Assembly (NCBI GenBank): GCA_020859725.1
Contig: JAJBVR010000152.1
Span: 1-5,104 of the forward strand
Direction of reading: 5' to 3'
Source: Clostridiales bacterium
GTDB lineage: Bacteria > Bacillota > Clostridia > Oscillospirales > Acutalibacteraceae
Length of the DNA stretch: 5,104 bases
Part shown: in pieces, positions 1-5,104 of the stretch
Numbering within the stretch: the stretch's first letter is position 1
Layout: every line of letters starts with the position of its first letter
Position numbers and translations under genes: made by a program
The notes under the pieces: model-generated
Seen by the model: the letters and a program-made list of their open reading frames with translations, nothing else
Databases searched by the model: none
What the model was told of the DNA's origin: nothing

Positions 1-56
1 CTGTAATAGATAAATTTTATTCCGAAGGTAAAAACAACTCGCAATACAAATACTGA
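1..56 (+). CDS. C-terminal end of an unidentified plus-strand gene (partial)
   Basis: Frame 3 of the plus strand is open from the window edge. It encodes 17 residues (VIDKFYSEGKNNSQYKY) before a TGA at 54-56. A strong terminator follows 20 bases later, which is where the end of a gene would be expected. The residues are polar and lysine/asparagine rich, as at many clostridial C-termini. The fragment is too short to name a family. The minus strand is also open across this stretch, but it would have to begin beyond the terminator with no visible ribosome binding site, so the plus-strand reading is preferred. Confidence 0.45.
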   Translation, partial: VIDKFYSEGKNNSQYKY

Positions 57-76
57 TTAATACGGCAAAATCAACA

Positions 77-110
77 AAAAGGCTTATCGGCAGACGCTGA
101 TAAGCCTTTT
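77..110. terminator. Strong bidirectional rho-independent terminator
   Basis: The arms 77-88 and 99-110 pair perfectly over 12 bp (AAAAGGCTTATC with GATAAGCCTTTT). In plus-strand RNA the stem extends inward by a G-U and two G-C pairs (89-91 with 96-98), leaving a four-base loop. In minus-strand RNA the G-U becomes an A-C mismatch. The plus strand continues as TTTTATT and the minus strand as TTTTTGTTGATTTT, so both directions have a U tract. It would end both the plus-strand gene stopping at 56 and minus-strand transcription coming from nrdR and the hydrolase remnant. Confidence 0.85.
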
Positions 111-123
111 ATTAAAATCATAT

Positions 124-540
124 AACTTATGTATGCAAATATAGGCGAATTTAAGAAACTGATAACATACTTATCTGTTTCCGCATCCGAAAGCGTAAAA
201 TCGTGCGTTTTACCCGTCAATTTAATTAATTCAGTGGATTTATAAACAGAAACCTTTTTCTGAGAATTTCATCGGCGGCCTGTTCTGTATCAATCAGAGC
301 CGGATAAAGCAGTATCATACCTGCAATTTGATTTGGCAAATCATTTGCTGTTAAAGCAGAAACGCATCACCAAGGCTTATTTCTAATAAAAGCGCCGTAT
401 TTTTATTAACATCGCCGATTTCTTATTGAGGACAAAATCACTTTCAAATCACTTTTTCCTTGAACACAGACATATTATTTGTGTTAAAATTAAAGCAGTA
501 GGGAATATAACCGTTTTTACACAAGAAATTCTCTGTGCTG
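124..540 (-). pseudogene. Decayed alpha/beta hydrolase (serine hydrolase family)
   Basis: No intact reading frame exists here, but consecutive minus-strand pieces in changing frames read as one alpha/beta hydrolase. Piece 539-453 gives NGYIPYCFNF and MSVFKEK. Piece 450-421 gives DLKVILSSI. Piece 419-366 gives NKNTALLLEISLG, at the place of the GxSxG nucleophile elbow. Piece 363-257 gives VSALTANDLPNQIAGMILLYPAL then IDTEQAADEI. Piece 256-124 gives LTGKTHDFTLSDAETDKY and VISFLN, where the histidine fits the catalytic His. As I recall, intact clostridial relatives have YCFDF-GGG-(T)EMSVF, SQGG-VSALTA, GLILLYPA and GHGF/HDF blocks in this order. At least four frame changes are needed. About 70 residues seem missing between LLYPAL and IDTEQ, and the glycine-rich stretch before MSVF and the N-terminus are also lost. 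The last frame runs through the terminator to a stop at 73-71. The family is recognised from motif memory only. Bases 541-592, between this remnant and nrdR, hold nothing that I can identify. Confidence 0.7.
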
Positions 541-592
541 TATGATCAGGATTTATTTTCGTTTTTTCTTTGTGTGAATTGGTATTAAGAAA

Positions 593-1039
593 TTATTTTA
601 ATTTTGATATTTCCTCAATAAAGGCTGTTGCCGAATCAAACGCCTTATAAACAGAAGCAAACCTTACATATGCAACTTCATCTATATCCTTGAGCTTTTC
701 CATAATAAGCTCGCCTATACGAACGCTTGTTACTTCCCTGTCCGTTGCGCTTTGCAGAGTTGTTTCAATCTCTGAAATAGCATTTTCAAGCACAGTTGCC
801 GGAACAGGCCTTTTTTTACAGGCGCGGAGTATTCCGTTCAGAATTTTAGTGCGGTCAAACACTTCTCTGCTTTTGTCCTTTTTAATAACGATAATAGGAA
901 CATCCTCTATAACTTCATATGTTGTAAAACGCTTTGAACACTCAACGCATTCCCTGCGGCGTCGTATGCGCTCATTTTCATCTGTTGGGCGGGAATCAAT
1001 AACCTTGCTTTCCTCACACCCGCAAAACGGACATTTCAT
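593..1039 (-). CDS. nrdR: Transcriptional repressor NrdR
   Basis: This is the zinc-ribbon/ATP-cone repressor of ribonucleotide reductase operons. It senses the ATP/dATP balance and binds paired NrdR boxes. The 148-residue product has the usual family length. The N-terminal zinc ribbon shows Cys3-Cys6 (MKCPFCG) and Cys31-Cys34 (ECVEC), with the arginine-rich segment RIRRRR between them and KRFTTYE after. The ATP-cone domain covers about residues 48-138, beginning [17 protein letters not shown] and including the [13 protein letters not shown] helix and the late [13 protein letters not shown] block. Start: an in-frame ATG at 1063 exists, but the perfect AAGGAGG at 1046-1052 lies 6 bases before the ATG at 1039, and the MKCPFCG opening is the family standard. 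No nrd structural gene lies in the window, so the targets are elsewhere. It is monocistronic or followed only by the decayed hydrolase. Confidence 0.97.
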   Translation of the reverse strand: MKCPFCGCEESKVIDSRPTDENERIRRRRECVECSKRFTTYEVIEDVPIIVIKKDKSREVFDRTKILNGILRACKKRPVPATVLENAISEIETTLQSATDREVTSVRIGELIMEKLKDIDEVAYVRFASVYKAFDSATAFIEEISKLK

Positions 1040-1045
1040 AAAAAA

Positions 1046-1052
1046 CCTCCTT
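1046..1052 (-). promoter_or_regulatory. Ribosome binding site that fixes the nrdR start
   Basis: The minus strand reads AAGGAGG, a full match to the anti-Shine-Dalgarno core, followed by six T residues and then the ATG at 1039. It lies inside the longer alternative reading frame from 1063 and rules that start out. Confidence 0.9.
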
Positions 1053-1068
1053 AACGGTTTCAATAAAA

Positions 1069-1097
1069 ATTATAACACAACATATAGATAAATGCAA
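1069..1097 (-). promoter_or_regulatory. Sigma-A promoter of nrdR, extended -10
   Basis: On the minus strand TTGCAT (1097-1092) and a perfect TATAAT (1074-1069) are separated by 17 bases. TGT directly precedes the -10 element, giving an extended TGnTATAAT. Transcription should start near 1062, leaving a leader of about 23 bases that carries the ribosome binding site. The -35 element is weak, which fits the compensating extended -10. Confidence 0.8.
1078..1087. promoter_or_regulatory. NrdR-box-like site in the nrdR promoter spacer
   Basis: CAACATATAG matches the NrdR-box core CwATATATwG at 9 of 10 positions, and the left flank ACA (1075-1077) also agrees with the consensus as I recall it. The site sits between the -10 and -35 elements, where a repressor would block transcription. 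AT-rich intergenic DNA gives such matches by chance, so this is a candidate for autoregulation, not a firm call. Confidence 0.4.
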
Positions 1098-1114
1098 GTG
1101 TTTTAACTTTACAC

Positions 1115-1124
1115 CAATATATAG
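1115..1124. promoter_or_regulatory. Second NrdR-box-like site upstream of nrdR
   Basis: CAATATATAG fits the NrdR-box core CwATATATwG at all 10 positions. It lies 37 bases from the first candidate, start to start. NrdR boxes usually come in pairs about 31-32 bases apart, so the phase is not ideal. The site overlaps one arm of a weak AT-only inverted repeat (1119-1125 with 1131-1137), which offers another explanation for its sequence. Confidence 0.4.
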
Positions 1125-1126
1125 AA

Positions 1127-2023
1127 TTAATCTATATTTTTGGGATGAGTTAACCTGTTATTGCATAAAAACATCCAAACAGCCATTGAGCAAATAATTA
1201 TATATCCAATAAATGACCACAAATCAGGTACATCTCCGAAAACAATAAAACCTACTATCGCCGCAAACACGACCTGCGAATAATCATAAACGGAAATTTC
1301 TCTGCTCGGAGCATAAGTATATGCCGCAGTAATTGAAAACTGCCCGCCTGCCGCGCATAATCCTGCTAAAAGAAGATATATCCACTGCAAAACCGTCATA
1401 TAATGAAAATCGAAAATAAGATACGGAAGTGTAACTATTGTTGAAAAAGCCGAAAAAAACAAAACCGTTATTTTGCCGTTTTCGCCTTTTATTCCAAGCC
1501 AACGCACACAGGTGTAGGCGGCTCCTGCACACATTCCGCCTATAAATCCCGCCATTGAAGCAACTATATTTACGTTTGAAAATGTTGGTTTTATAATAAA
1601 CAAAGCGCCGATAAAGGCAACCGCTATTGCCACCGCCTGTTTAGGCTTAACTTTTTCTTTTATAAAAAGAGCCGAGAATATGAGAACAAAAAACGGGCTC
1701 ATTTTATTCAGCATAGAGGCATTTGAAAGCTCAATTCTGTCCAATGCATAGAAATTTCCTATTACACCTCCGAAACCTATAACAGACCTCATAAACAAAA
1801 ATTTAAAGCTTCCTTTTTTAGGTTTAAAGCTTTCGCCGGACTGTAATATTGCAAAAAGAGCAAATATCATAGCCACCAAATTACGGAAAAACACCTTTTG
1901 CATTGTGGGAATATCTCCCGAAAGGCGGACAAAGGTATTCATTCCCGTGAAGGAAAGCGCCGAAAGCAGTATAAAAATTATGCCTTTGCTTTTATCATTT
2001 AAAGTTTTAAAAGAATTAATCAT
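1127..2023 (-). CDS. EamA/DMT-family transporter, substrate unknown
   Basis: This is a 298-residue integral membrane protein of the drug/metabolite transporter superfamily, probably an inner-membrane metabolite exporter or uptake carrier. Ten hydrophobic helices are visible at about 13-32, 45-62, 74-93, 101-121, 128-146, 155-175, 184-203, 211-231, 247-263 and 268-286. They form two EamA repeats (about 14-146 and 155-287). The first repeat ends with the typical block SPFFVLIFSALFIKEKV and then VAFIGALFIIKP. The RNLVAMIFALF and FYALDRIELSNASML segments recall SAM-, riboflavin- or amino-acid-type EamA carriers, but the substrate cannot be read from the sequence. Start: an ATG at 2023 gives the usual length and a short cytoplasmic N-terminus. 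Its Shine-Dalgarno site is weak (AGTGA). A TTG at 2071 would extend the frame by 16 residues but abuts a hairpin and has no ribosome binding site. No convincing promoter is seen upstream, only an isolated TATATTAT. Confidence 0.9.
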   Translation of the reverse strand: MINSFKTLNDKSKGIIFILLSALSFTGMNTFVRLSGDIPTMQKVFFRNLVAMIFALFAILQSGESFKPKKGSFKFLFMRSVIGFGGVIGNFYALDRIELSNASMLNKMSPFFVLIFSALFIKEKVKPKQAVAIAVAFIGALFIIKPTFSNVNIVASMAGFIGGMCAGAAYTCVRWLGIKGENGKITVLFFSAFSTIVTLPYLIFDFHYMTVLQWIYLLLAGLCAAGGQFSITAAYTYAPSREISVYDYSQVVFAAIVGFIVFGDVPDLWSFIGYIIICSMAVWMFLCNNRLTHPKNID

Positions 2024-2070
2024 AACATTCACTGATCCGAAATCAAAATAATATATTCCGCAATTACACA

Positions 2071-2104
2071 ATAAAGGAGAATGCCGAACAACACTCCCCT
2101 TTAC
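2071..2104 (-). terminator. Hairpin after the aminotransferase gene, probable weak terminator
   Basis: In minus-strand RNA the arms 2104-2092 and 2083-2071 form 13 pairs, three of them G-U, around an eight-base loop (UUGUUCGG). On the plus strand the three wobbles become A-C mismatches, so the structure belongs to minus-strand transcripts. It begins 18 bases after the aminotransferase stop codon. The following tail (UGUGUAAUUG) is poor in U, so termination may be partial. It could instead be a processing or stabilising element between two co-transcribed genes. Confidence 0.5.
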
Positions 2105-2122
2105 AATTTTCCAAATAATATT

Positions 2123-3382
2123 TTACCCCAATAATTTTTCAACAGCTGCCAGCCTTACACAAATGCACAGCAATTCAGCCGCTGTATTAAGTTCATCAAC
2201 CGTAGGATAGCTCGGCGCTATTCTTATATTTGAATTATTTTCGTCACGCCCGTAAGGGAAAGTAGCCCCAACGGTTGTCAGCACCACTCCGGCTTCCCTG
2301 CAAAGCTCGCCTACCCTTTTGGCGCAGCCGTTCATAACATCCAGGCTGATGAAATAACCGCCTTTAGGATTAAACCAGGAGGCAATGCCTTTTCCCGAAA
2401 GCTCATTGTCAAGATGCTTCAAAACCGTATCAAACTTCGGTTTCAGAATAGCCGCGTGCTTTTTCATATGATTCAAAACTCCGTTAGCGTCCTTAAAAAA
2501 CTGCACATGGCGAAATTGATTCATTTTATCATAGCTGATAGTTTGCGCTCCAAGGCGTTTTTTTATTTCCGCTATATTATTATCACTTGCAATCAACGCG
2601 GAAACACCGGCTCCCGGGAAAGTTATTTTTGATGTTGAGCAAACCTCTATCACCATATCCTCATTGCCGTATTCGGTAAGCACATCAAATATATTAAGAA
2701 GCTTATCTCCGTTTTCGTCCAAATCGTGAACGCAATATGCGTTATCCCAAATTATTCTGAAATCTTTTGCCGCCGGCTTTAATGCCGCTATTCTTCTTAC
2801 AACTTCATCGCTGAAAGTAATTCCCTGAGGATTTGAATATTTAGGGACGCATATTATTCCCTTTACAGAAGCGTCCTTAACATATTCCTCAATCTTATCC
2901 ATATCCGGGCCGTCTTTCATCATATTAATATTTATCATCTCAATTCCGAAATGCTCCAATATTGTGAAATGGCGGTCATATCCTGGAACAGGGCAAAGGA
3001 ACTTAATATTTTCCTGTTTGCACCACGGAATATCCCCCGCGCCGTGCGTATAGCACTGGGAAATATAATCAAACATAAGAGTAAGGCTAGCATTAGGACC
3101 CACAATTACATTTTTCGGATTTACGCACATCAAATCCGCAAAAAGCTTTTTACAGCTTGGAATACCATCCAAAATACCGTAATTTCTTAAATCAACTCCG
3201 TTTTCAATATAATCTTTAACATCATTAAGACCTGAAGATAAATCAAGCTGATCCGATCCCGGTTTGCCGCGGCTCATATCAAGTTTCAAACCTTTCGCCT
3301 TAAATTCACCGTATCTTTTTTCAAGGGAAGCCTTTTCCGCATTCAGCTCCTCTTTAGACATTTCCGAGTACTTTTTGCTCAT
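2123..3382 (-). CDS. PLP-dependent class I aminotransferase, probable aspartate aminotransferase (MocR-like type)
   Basis: This is a cytosolic fold-type I PLP enzyme of 419 residues. It fits the Aminotran_MocR/Asp_aminotransf family (Pfam PF12897), whose characterised member Rv3722c of Mycobacterium tuberculosis is an aspartate aminotransferase. Visible features in order: DMSRGKPG (35-42) and LRNYGILDG (65-73) of the substrate pocket; GPNASLTLM (95-103) at the PLP phosphate region; PGYDRHF (133-139), with Tyr135 where the ring-stacking aromatic lies; NPQG (184-187), with the Asn that binds the PLP O3'; DNAY (213-216), with Asp213 for the pyridine nitrogen; STSK, with the Schiff-base Lys252; and IRIAPS, with Arg387 for the substrate carboxylate. 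All catalytic residues are present. Start: GGAGG at 3392-3396 lies 9 bases before the ATG. Likely role: aspartate plus 2-oxoglutarate to oxaloacetate plus glutamate. The substrate is inferred from the family. It has its own promoter. Confidence 0.92.
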   Translation of the reverse strand: MSKKYSEMSKEELNAEKASLEKRYGEFKAKGLKLDMSRGKPGSDQLDLSSGLNDVKDYIENGVDLRNYGILDGIPSCKKLFADLMCVNPKNVIVGPNASLTLMFDYISQCYTHGAGDIPWCKQENIKFLCPVPGYDRHFTILEHFGIEMININMMKDGPDMDKIEEYVKDASVKGIICVPKYSNPQGITFSDEVVRRIAALKPAAKDFRIIWDNAYCVHDLDENGDKLLNIFDVLTEYGNEDMVIEVCSTSKITFPGAGVSALIASDNNIAEIKKRLGAQTISYDKMNQFRHVQFFKDANGVLNHMKKHAAILKPKFDTVLKHLDNELSGKGIASWFNPKGGYFISLDVMNGCAKRVGELCREAGVVLTTVGATFPYGRDENNSNIRIAPSYPTVDELNTAAELLCICVRLAAVEKLLG

Positions 3383-3415
3383 AATAAAATACCTCCAAAT
3401 AGAAATTACGTTGGT

Positions 3416-3444
3416 ATTTTACCACTAAAGCAATAAATTTGCAA
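3416..3444 (-). promoter_or_regulatory. Sigma-A promoter of the aminotransferase gene
   Basis: On the minus strand TTGCAA (3444-3439) and TAAAAT (3421-3416) are separated by 17 bases. The expected start near 3409 gives a leader of about 27 bases that includes the GGAGG ribosome binding site. The promoter falls in the 72-base gap after the small protein gene. No terminator separates the two genes, so read-through from the dinB unit is also possible. Confidence 0.65.
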
Positions 3445-3454
3445 CATTATTATA

Positions 3455-3688
3455 TCAACAAGACGGAGATTCTATAAACCATTTTGTATCATCCAAAAAC
3501 AGATATGTTTCCAAACCCATAATATTGCAGGTGTACCTTGTGCCCGCACCCCCGCTTTTTAGTGACGCGGCAGGGCGTATATCGTTAATTATATCAACAT
3601 CATATTTTTCATCATCAAGCTTAATCATAAGCGGAATAATTTTTCCGTTTAAATCAAATTTTGCTAAAACTTCTATATACTTTTTCAT
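3455..3688 (-). CDS. Small conserved-looking protein downstream of dinB, function unknown
   Basis: The gene encodes 77 residues and is preceded by AAGGTGAT (3694-3701), a good match to the AGGTGAT part of the ribosome binding consensus, 5 bases before the ATG. There is no signal peptide or membrane segment. The sequence looks beta-rich and compact: KKYIEVLAKF, GKIIPLMIKL, YDVDIINDI, RYTCNIMGLETYLFL and KWFIE could be consecutive strands. The central motif RPAASLKSGGAGTRYTC (38-54) is rich in Gly, Lys and Arg and is the likely functional surface. I recall similar short proteins (RxAASLKxGGxGxRYTC) in Clostridia annotated as hypothetical and found next to dinB, but I cannot check this here. It lies 85 bases after the dinB stop with no terminator between, so it is probably in the SOS transcript. 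A role with the polymerase is inference from position only. Confidence 0.85.
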   Translation of the reverse strand: MKKYIEVLAKFDLNGKIIPLMIKLDDEKYDVDIINDIRPAASLKSGGAGTRYTCNIMGLETYLFLDDTKWFIESPSC

Positions 3689-3730
3689 AAATAATCACCT
3701 TATAATTTAACAAAAACAAACTGAATTTTC

Positions 3731-3750
3731 TCCGAACAAATCCGAACAAA
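3731..3750. repeat. Perfect 10-bp tandem duplication with LexA-like half-sites
   Basis: TCCGAACAAA occurs twice in direct succession in the gap between dinB and the small gene. Each copy carries CGAAC, the half-site of the Gram-positive LexA operator, at 3733-3737 and 3743-3747. They lie in the same orientation, one helical turn apart. A true LexA box needs inverted half-sites, so binding is doubtful. No good promoter is visible beside it. Confidence 0.8.
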
Positions 3751-3773
3751 TAAATAATAAACCCAATTAACAG

Positions 3774-5006
3774 TTAACCGTTAAAATAGCTCACAGGATG
3801 AATTACGTGATCATCATGCGGATTAAACCTGCTTAAACCCAAATCTGAAAGAAGCGAGGCTCTCTGCACCGAATAATTTCCGAAGCGTCGCCTTATTTCA
3901 TCAACGGTATGCTCTATTTTTTCCAGTTTTTCATGCTTTTCCACGCTTCCGTTTAAATCAAACTGAAAAACATCCGTTCCGAAATCAGACACGGATACGC
4001 CTATACTTCTAATAGGATTTTTCCAATCATAATTTTCGCAGAACAGCTTCATGGCGGCGGCGATTATTTCATAAGAAATATCCGTATGATTTTTAAGCTG
4101 CATCTGCCTTGAAAAATGTTTCAAATTGCAGTCTCTTACCGTTATAGACACGGTTTTTCCCTGAACTCCCTGTTCCCGCATACGTCTTGCAACGCTTTCC
4201 GCCAAAACGGTAAAAACAGTTTTAACCTCTTCATTATTAACCATATCTCTGGGAGTGGTTGTGGAATTTCCTATACTTTTAACATCACGCCCGTCATTTA
4301 TATTGCTTACGGGAGAGTCGTCGAACCCATTTGCGAATTTGTACAATACACTCCCGTTTTTACCGAAAACGTAACGGAGAAAATTTAAATCGCTGTTTGC
4401 CAAATCGCCCACAGTATAAATTCCATAAGAATTTAATTTTCTTTTAGTAGCGGGTCCTACAAAAAGCAAATCCGAACACGGACTCTTCCAGACTATATCC
4501 TTATAATTATTTTTATTTATAACGGTTATTGCATCCGGCTTTTTGTAGTCGGAACCGAATTTGGCAAATATTTTATTCCATGAAACGCCTATACTGACTG
4601 TAATACCAAGTTCAAATTTAACTCTTTTACGTATTTCCCGTGCAATTTCATATCCGCTTTTTTCACATCCGGTAACATCAATCCAATTTTCATCCAGCCC
4701 AAATGATTCTATAAAATCCGAATAATCCTTATAAATATTCCTTGCCATTTCGGAAAACCTCATATAAAGAGGAAAATTAGGCGGAACAACTATTAAATCA
4801 GGGCATTTTTGCTTTGCCTTCCATATAGGTTCGGCGGTTTTTATTCCGAAGCGCGCCGCGATTTCATTTTTTGTTAGAATTATTCCGTGCCTTTCCTCCT
4901 TGCTGCCGCCCACTGCAACGGGCTTCTCCCTTATTTCAGGATTATATAGGCATTCAACAGACGCATAAAATTTATTGCAGTCTACGTGAAGAATTGTTCT
5001 TTCCAC
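3774..5006 (-). CDS. dinB: DNA polymerase IV (Y-family translesion polymerase)
   Basis: This is a low-fidelity DNA polymerase for lesion bypass and SOS-associated mutagenesis, acting at stalled forks with the sliding clamp. The 410-residue product is slightly longer than typical Pol IV. The N-terminal catalytic motif ILHVDCNKFYASVE holds metal ligand Asp9 and probable steric gate Tyr14. SFGLDENWIDVTG (101-113) holds Asp105 and Glu106. GVSWNKIFAKFGSDYKKPDA (140-159) is the conserved Y-family palm block. A helix-hairpin-helix (about 179-203, DLLFVGPATKRKLNSYGIYT) marks the thumb, and the little finger spans about 243-348. QFDLN (348-352) stands where the clamp-binding QLxLF motif is expected. 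The tail has FGNYSVQRASLL and DHVIHPVSYF. Oddities are KNEIAARFG in place of the usual YEARxFG fingers motif, and Asn at the end of the clamp motif. Start: GTG at 5006, 8 bases after GAGGTGA. A GTG at 5018 lies inside that ribosome binding site and is rejected. Confidence 0.95.
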   Translation of the reverse strand: MERTILHVDCNKFYASVECLYNPEIREKPVAVGGSKEERHGIILTKNEIAARFGIKTAEPIWKAKQKCPDLIVVPPNFPLYMRFSEMARNIYKDYSDFIESFGLDENWIDVTGCEKSGYEIAREIRKRVKFELGITVSIGVSWNKIFAKFGSDYKKPDAITVINKNNYKDIVWKSPCSDLLFVGPATKRKLNSYGIYTVGDLANSDLNFLRYVFGKNGSVLYKFANGFDDSPVSNINDGRDVKSIGNSTTTPRDMVNNEEVKTVFTVLAESVARRMREQGVQGKTVSITVRDCNLKHFSRQMQLKNHTDISYEIIAAAMKLFCENYDWKNPIRSIGVSVSDFGTDVFQFDLNGSVEKHEKLEKIEHTVDEIRRRFGNYSVQRASLLSDLGLSRFNPHDDHVIHPVSYFNG

Positions 5007-5014
5007 AGCTGTTT

Positions 5015-5021
5015 TCACCTC
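5015..5021 (-). promoter_or_regulatory. Ribosome binding site that fixes the dinB start
   Basis: The minus strand reads GAGGTGA, seven bases matching the anti-Shine-Dalgarno complement, with 8 bases to the GTG at 5006. The more upstream in-frame GTG (5018-5016) is part of this site. Starting at 5006 also gives the family-like opening MERTILHVDCNKFYAS. Confidence 0.8.
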
Positions 5022-5024
5022 TAT

Positions 5025-5038
5025 CGAACATTTGTTTC
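5025..5038. promoter_or_regulatory. LexA (DinR) operator candidate of dinB
   Basis: CGAACATTTGTTTC fits the Gram-positive LexA box CGAAC-N4-GTTCG with one perfect half-site and three of five bases in the other (8 of 10). It begins directly after the -10 element and covers the predicted transcription start near 5032. A repressor bound there would block initiation. The position, the match and the gene it controls all support SOS regulation. Confidence 0.75.
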
Positions 5039-5067
5039 ATTATATAATAAAACATCTTCAAAGTCAA
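5039..5067 (-). promoter_or_regulatory. Strong sigma-A promoter of dinB
   Basis: On the minus strand TTGACT (5067-5062) and a perfect TATAAT (5044-5039) are separated by 17 bases, nearly the full consensus. The upstream stretch 5068-5104 is T-rich on this strand, as in an UP element. Otherwise it holds nothing that I can identify. A promoter this strong in front of a mutagenic polymerase makes sense only with a repressor, which the adjoining LexA box would supply. Confidence 0.85.
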
Positions 5068-5104
5068 GCAAAAAGCAAAAGAAAATTTTTCCAAACCAAA
5101 AAGT

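Noticed and set aside
519..575. Inverted repeat ACACAAGAAA / TTTCTTTGTGT as a terminator after nrdR
   Set aside because: The pairing is long-range with a bulge and a loop of more than 30 bases, and neither side has a U tract. The terminator at 77-110 is far better.
690..1091. Plus-strand open frame of 133 codons opposite nrdR
   Set aside because: It lies antisense to a clearly recognised gene, its product matches no family I know, and it has no ribosome binding site. It is a shadow of nrdR codon use.
1119..1137. Inverted repeat ATATAGA / TCTATAT at the end of the EamA gene as a terminator
   Set aside because: The seven pairs include only one G-C, and no U tract follows on the minus strand, so it would not stop transcription of the EamA gene.
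1284..1532. Minus-strand open frame of 82 codons inside the EamA transporter gene
   Set aside because: It is an out-of-frame overlap with a ten-helix permease, without a ribosome binding site or recognisable product.
2024..2071. TTG start at 2071 or GTG start at 2032 for the EamA transporter
   Set aside because: The TTG abuts a hairpin and lacks a ribosome binding site, and the GTG has only a GGA placed too close. The ATG at 2023 gives the normal family N-terminus.
2414..3190. Plus-strand open frames at 2414-2632 and 2951-3190
   Set aside because: Both lie antisense to the aminotransferase gene and show no protein-like pattern or initiation signals.
3447..3477. TATAAT at 3454-3449 as the aminotransferase promoter
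   Set aside because: The hexamer 17 bases upstream (TTATAG) is a poor -35 element. The TTGCAA-17-TAAAAT pair further downstream fits better.
3525..3710. Plus-strand open frame of 61 codons opposite the small dinB-linked gene
   Set aside because: The minus-strand frame has the ribosome binding site and a protein-like motif. The plus-strand product is only a serine/isoleucine-rich string.
4116..4388. Plus-strand open frame of 90 codons opposite dinB
   Set aside because: It is antisense to the polymerase little-finger region, with no initiation signals and no family resemblance.

Overview
The window reads as chromosomal DNA of a low-GC Gram-positive bacterium, most likely a member of the Clostridia. 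The DNA is AT-rich, the Shine-Dalgarno sites are strong and match AAGGAGGTGATC, the promoters are sigma-A-like with 17-bp spacers, a Bacillus/Clostridium-type LexA operator is present, and the protein sequences resemble clostridial families. All five intact genes lie on the minus strand, so transcription runs from high to low coordinates.

From right to left: an SOS-type promoter and LexA-box candidate (5025-5067) drive dinB, a Y-family DNA polymerase IV (3774-5006). A 77-codon small protein (3455-3688) follows in the same transcription direction and is probably co-transcribed. An independent promoter (3416-3444) then serves a class I PLP aminotransferase of the MocR/aspartate-aminotransferase type (2123-3382). 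A hairpin that pairs fully only in minus-strand RNA (2071-2104) separates it from a ten-helix EamA/DMT-family permease (1127-2023). Next is nrdR (593-1039), the ATP-cone repressor of ribonucleotide reductase genes. It has its own extended -10 promoter, which contains and is preceded by NrdR-box-like sequences.

The left 590 bases hold no intact gene. Translating the minus strand in several frames shows a heavily decayed alpha/beta hydrolase (about 124-540) with several frameshifts and an apparent internal deletion. A strong bidirectional terminator (77-110) lies beyond it. The last codons of a plus-strand gene seem to end at position 56, so this terminator sits between converging transcription units.

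The genes do not form one pathway. Two concern DNA metabolism (translesion synthesis and dNTP supply control), one amino-acid metabolism and one transport. Most of the window is ordinary chromosomal housekeeping. The points most worth a second look are the small protein behind dinB with LexA-like half-sites in front of it, the NrdR-box candidates at nrdR, the hydrolase fossil, and the altered polymerase motifs. I see no clear sign of a new defence or mobile system.
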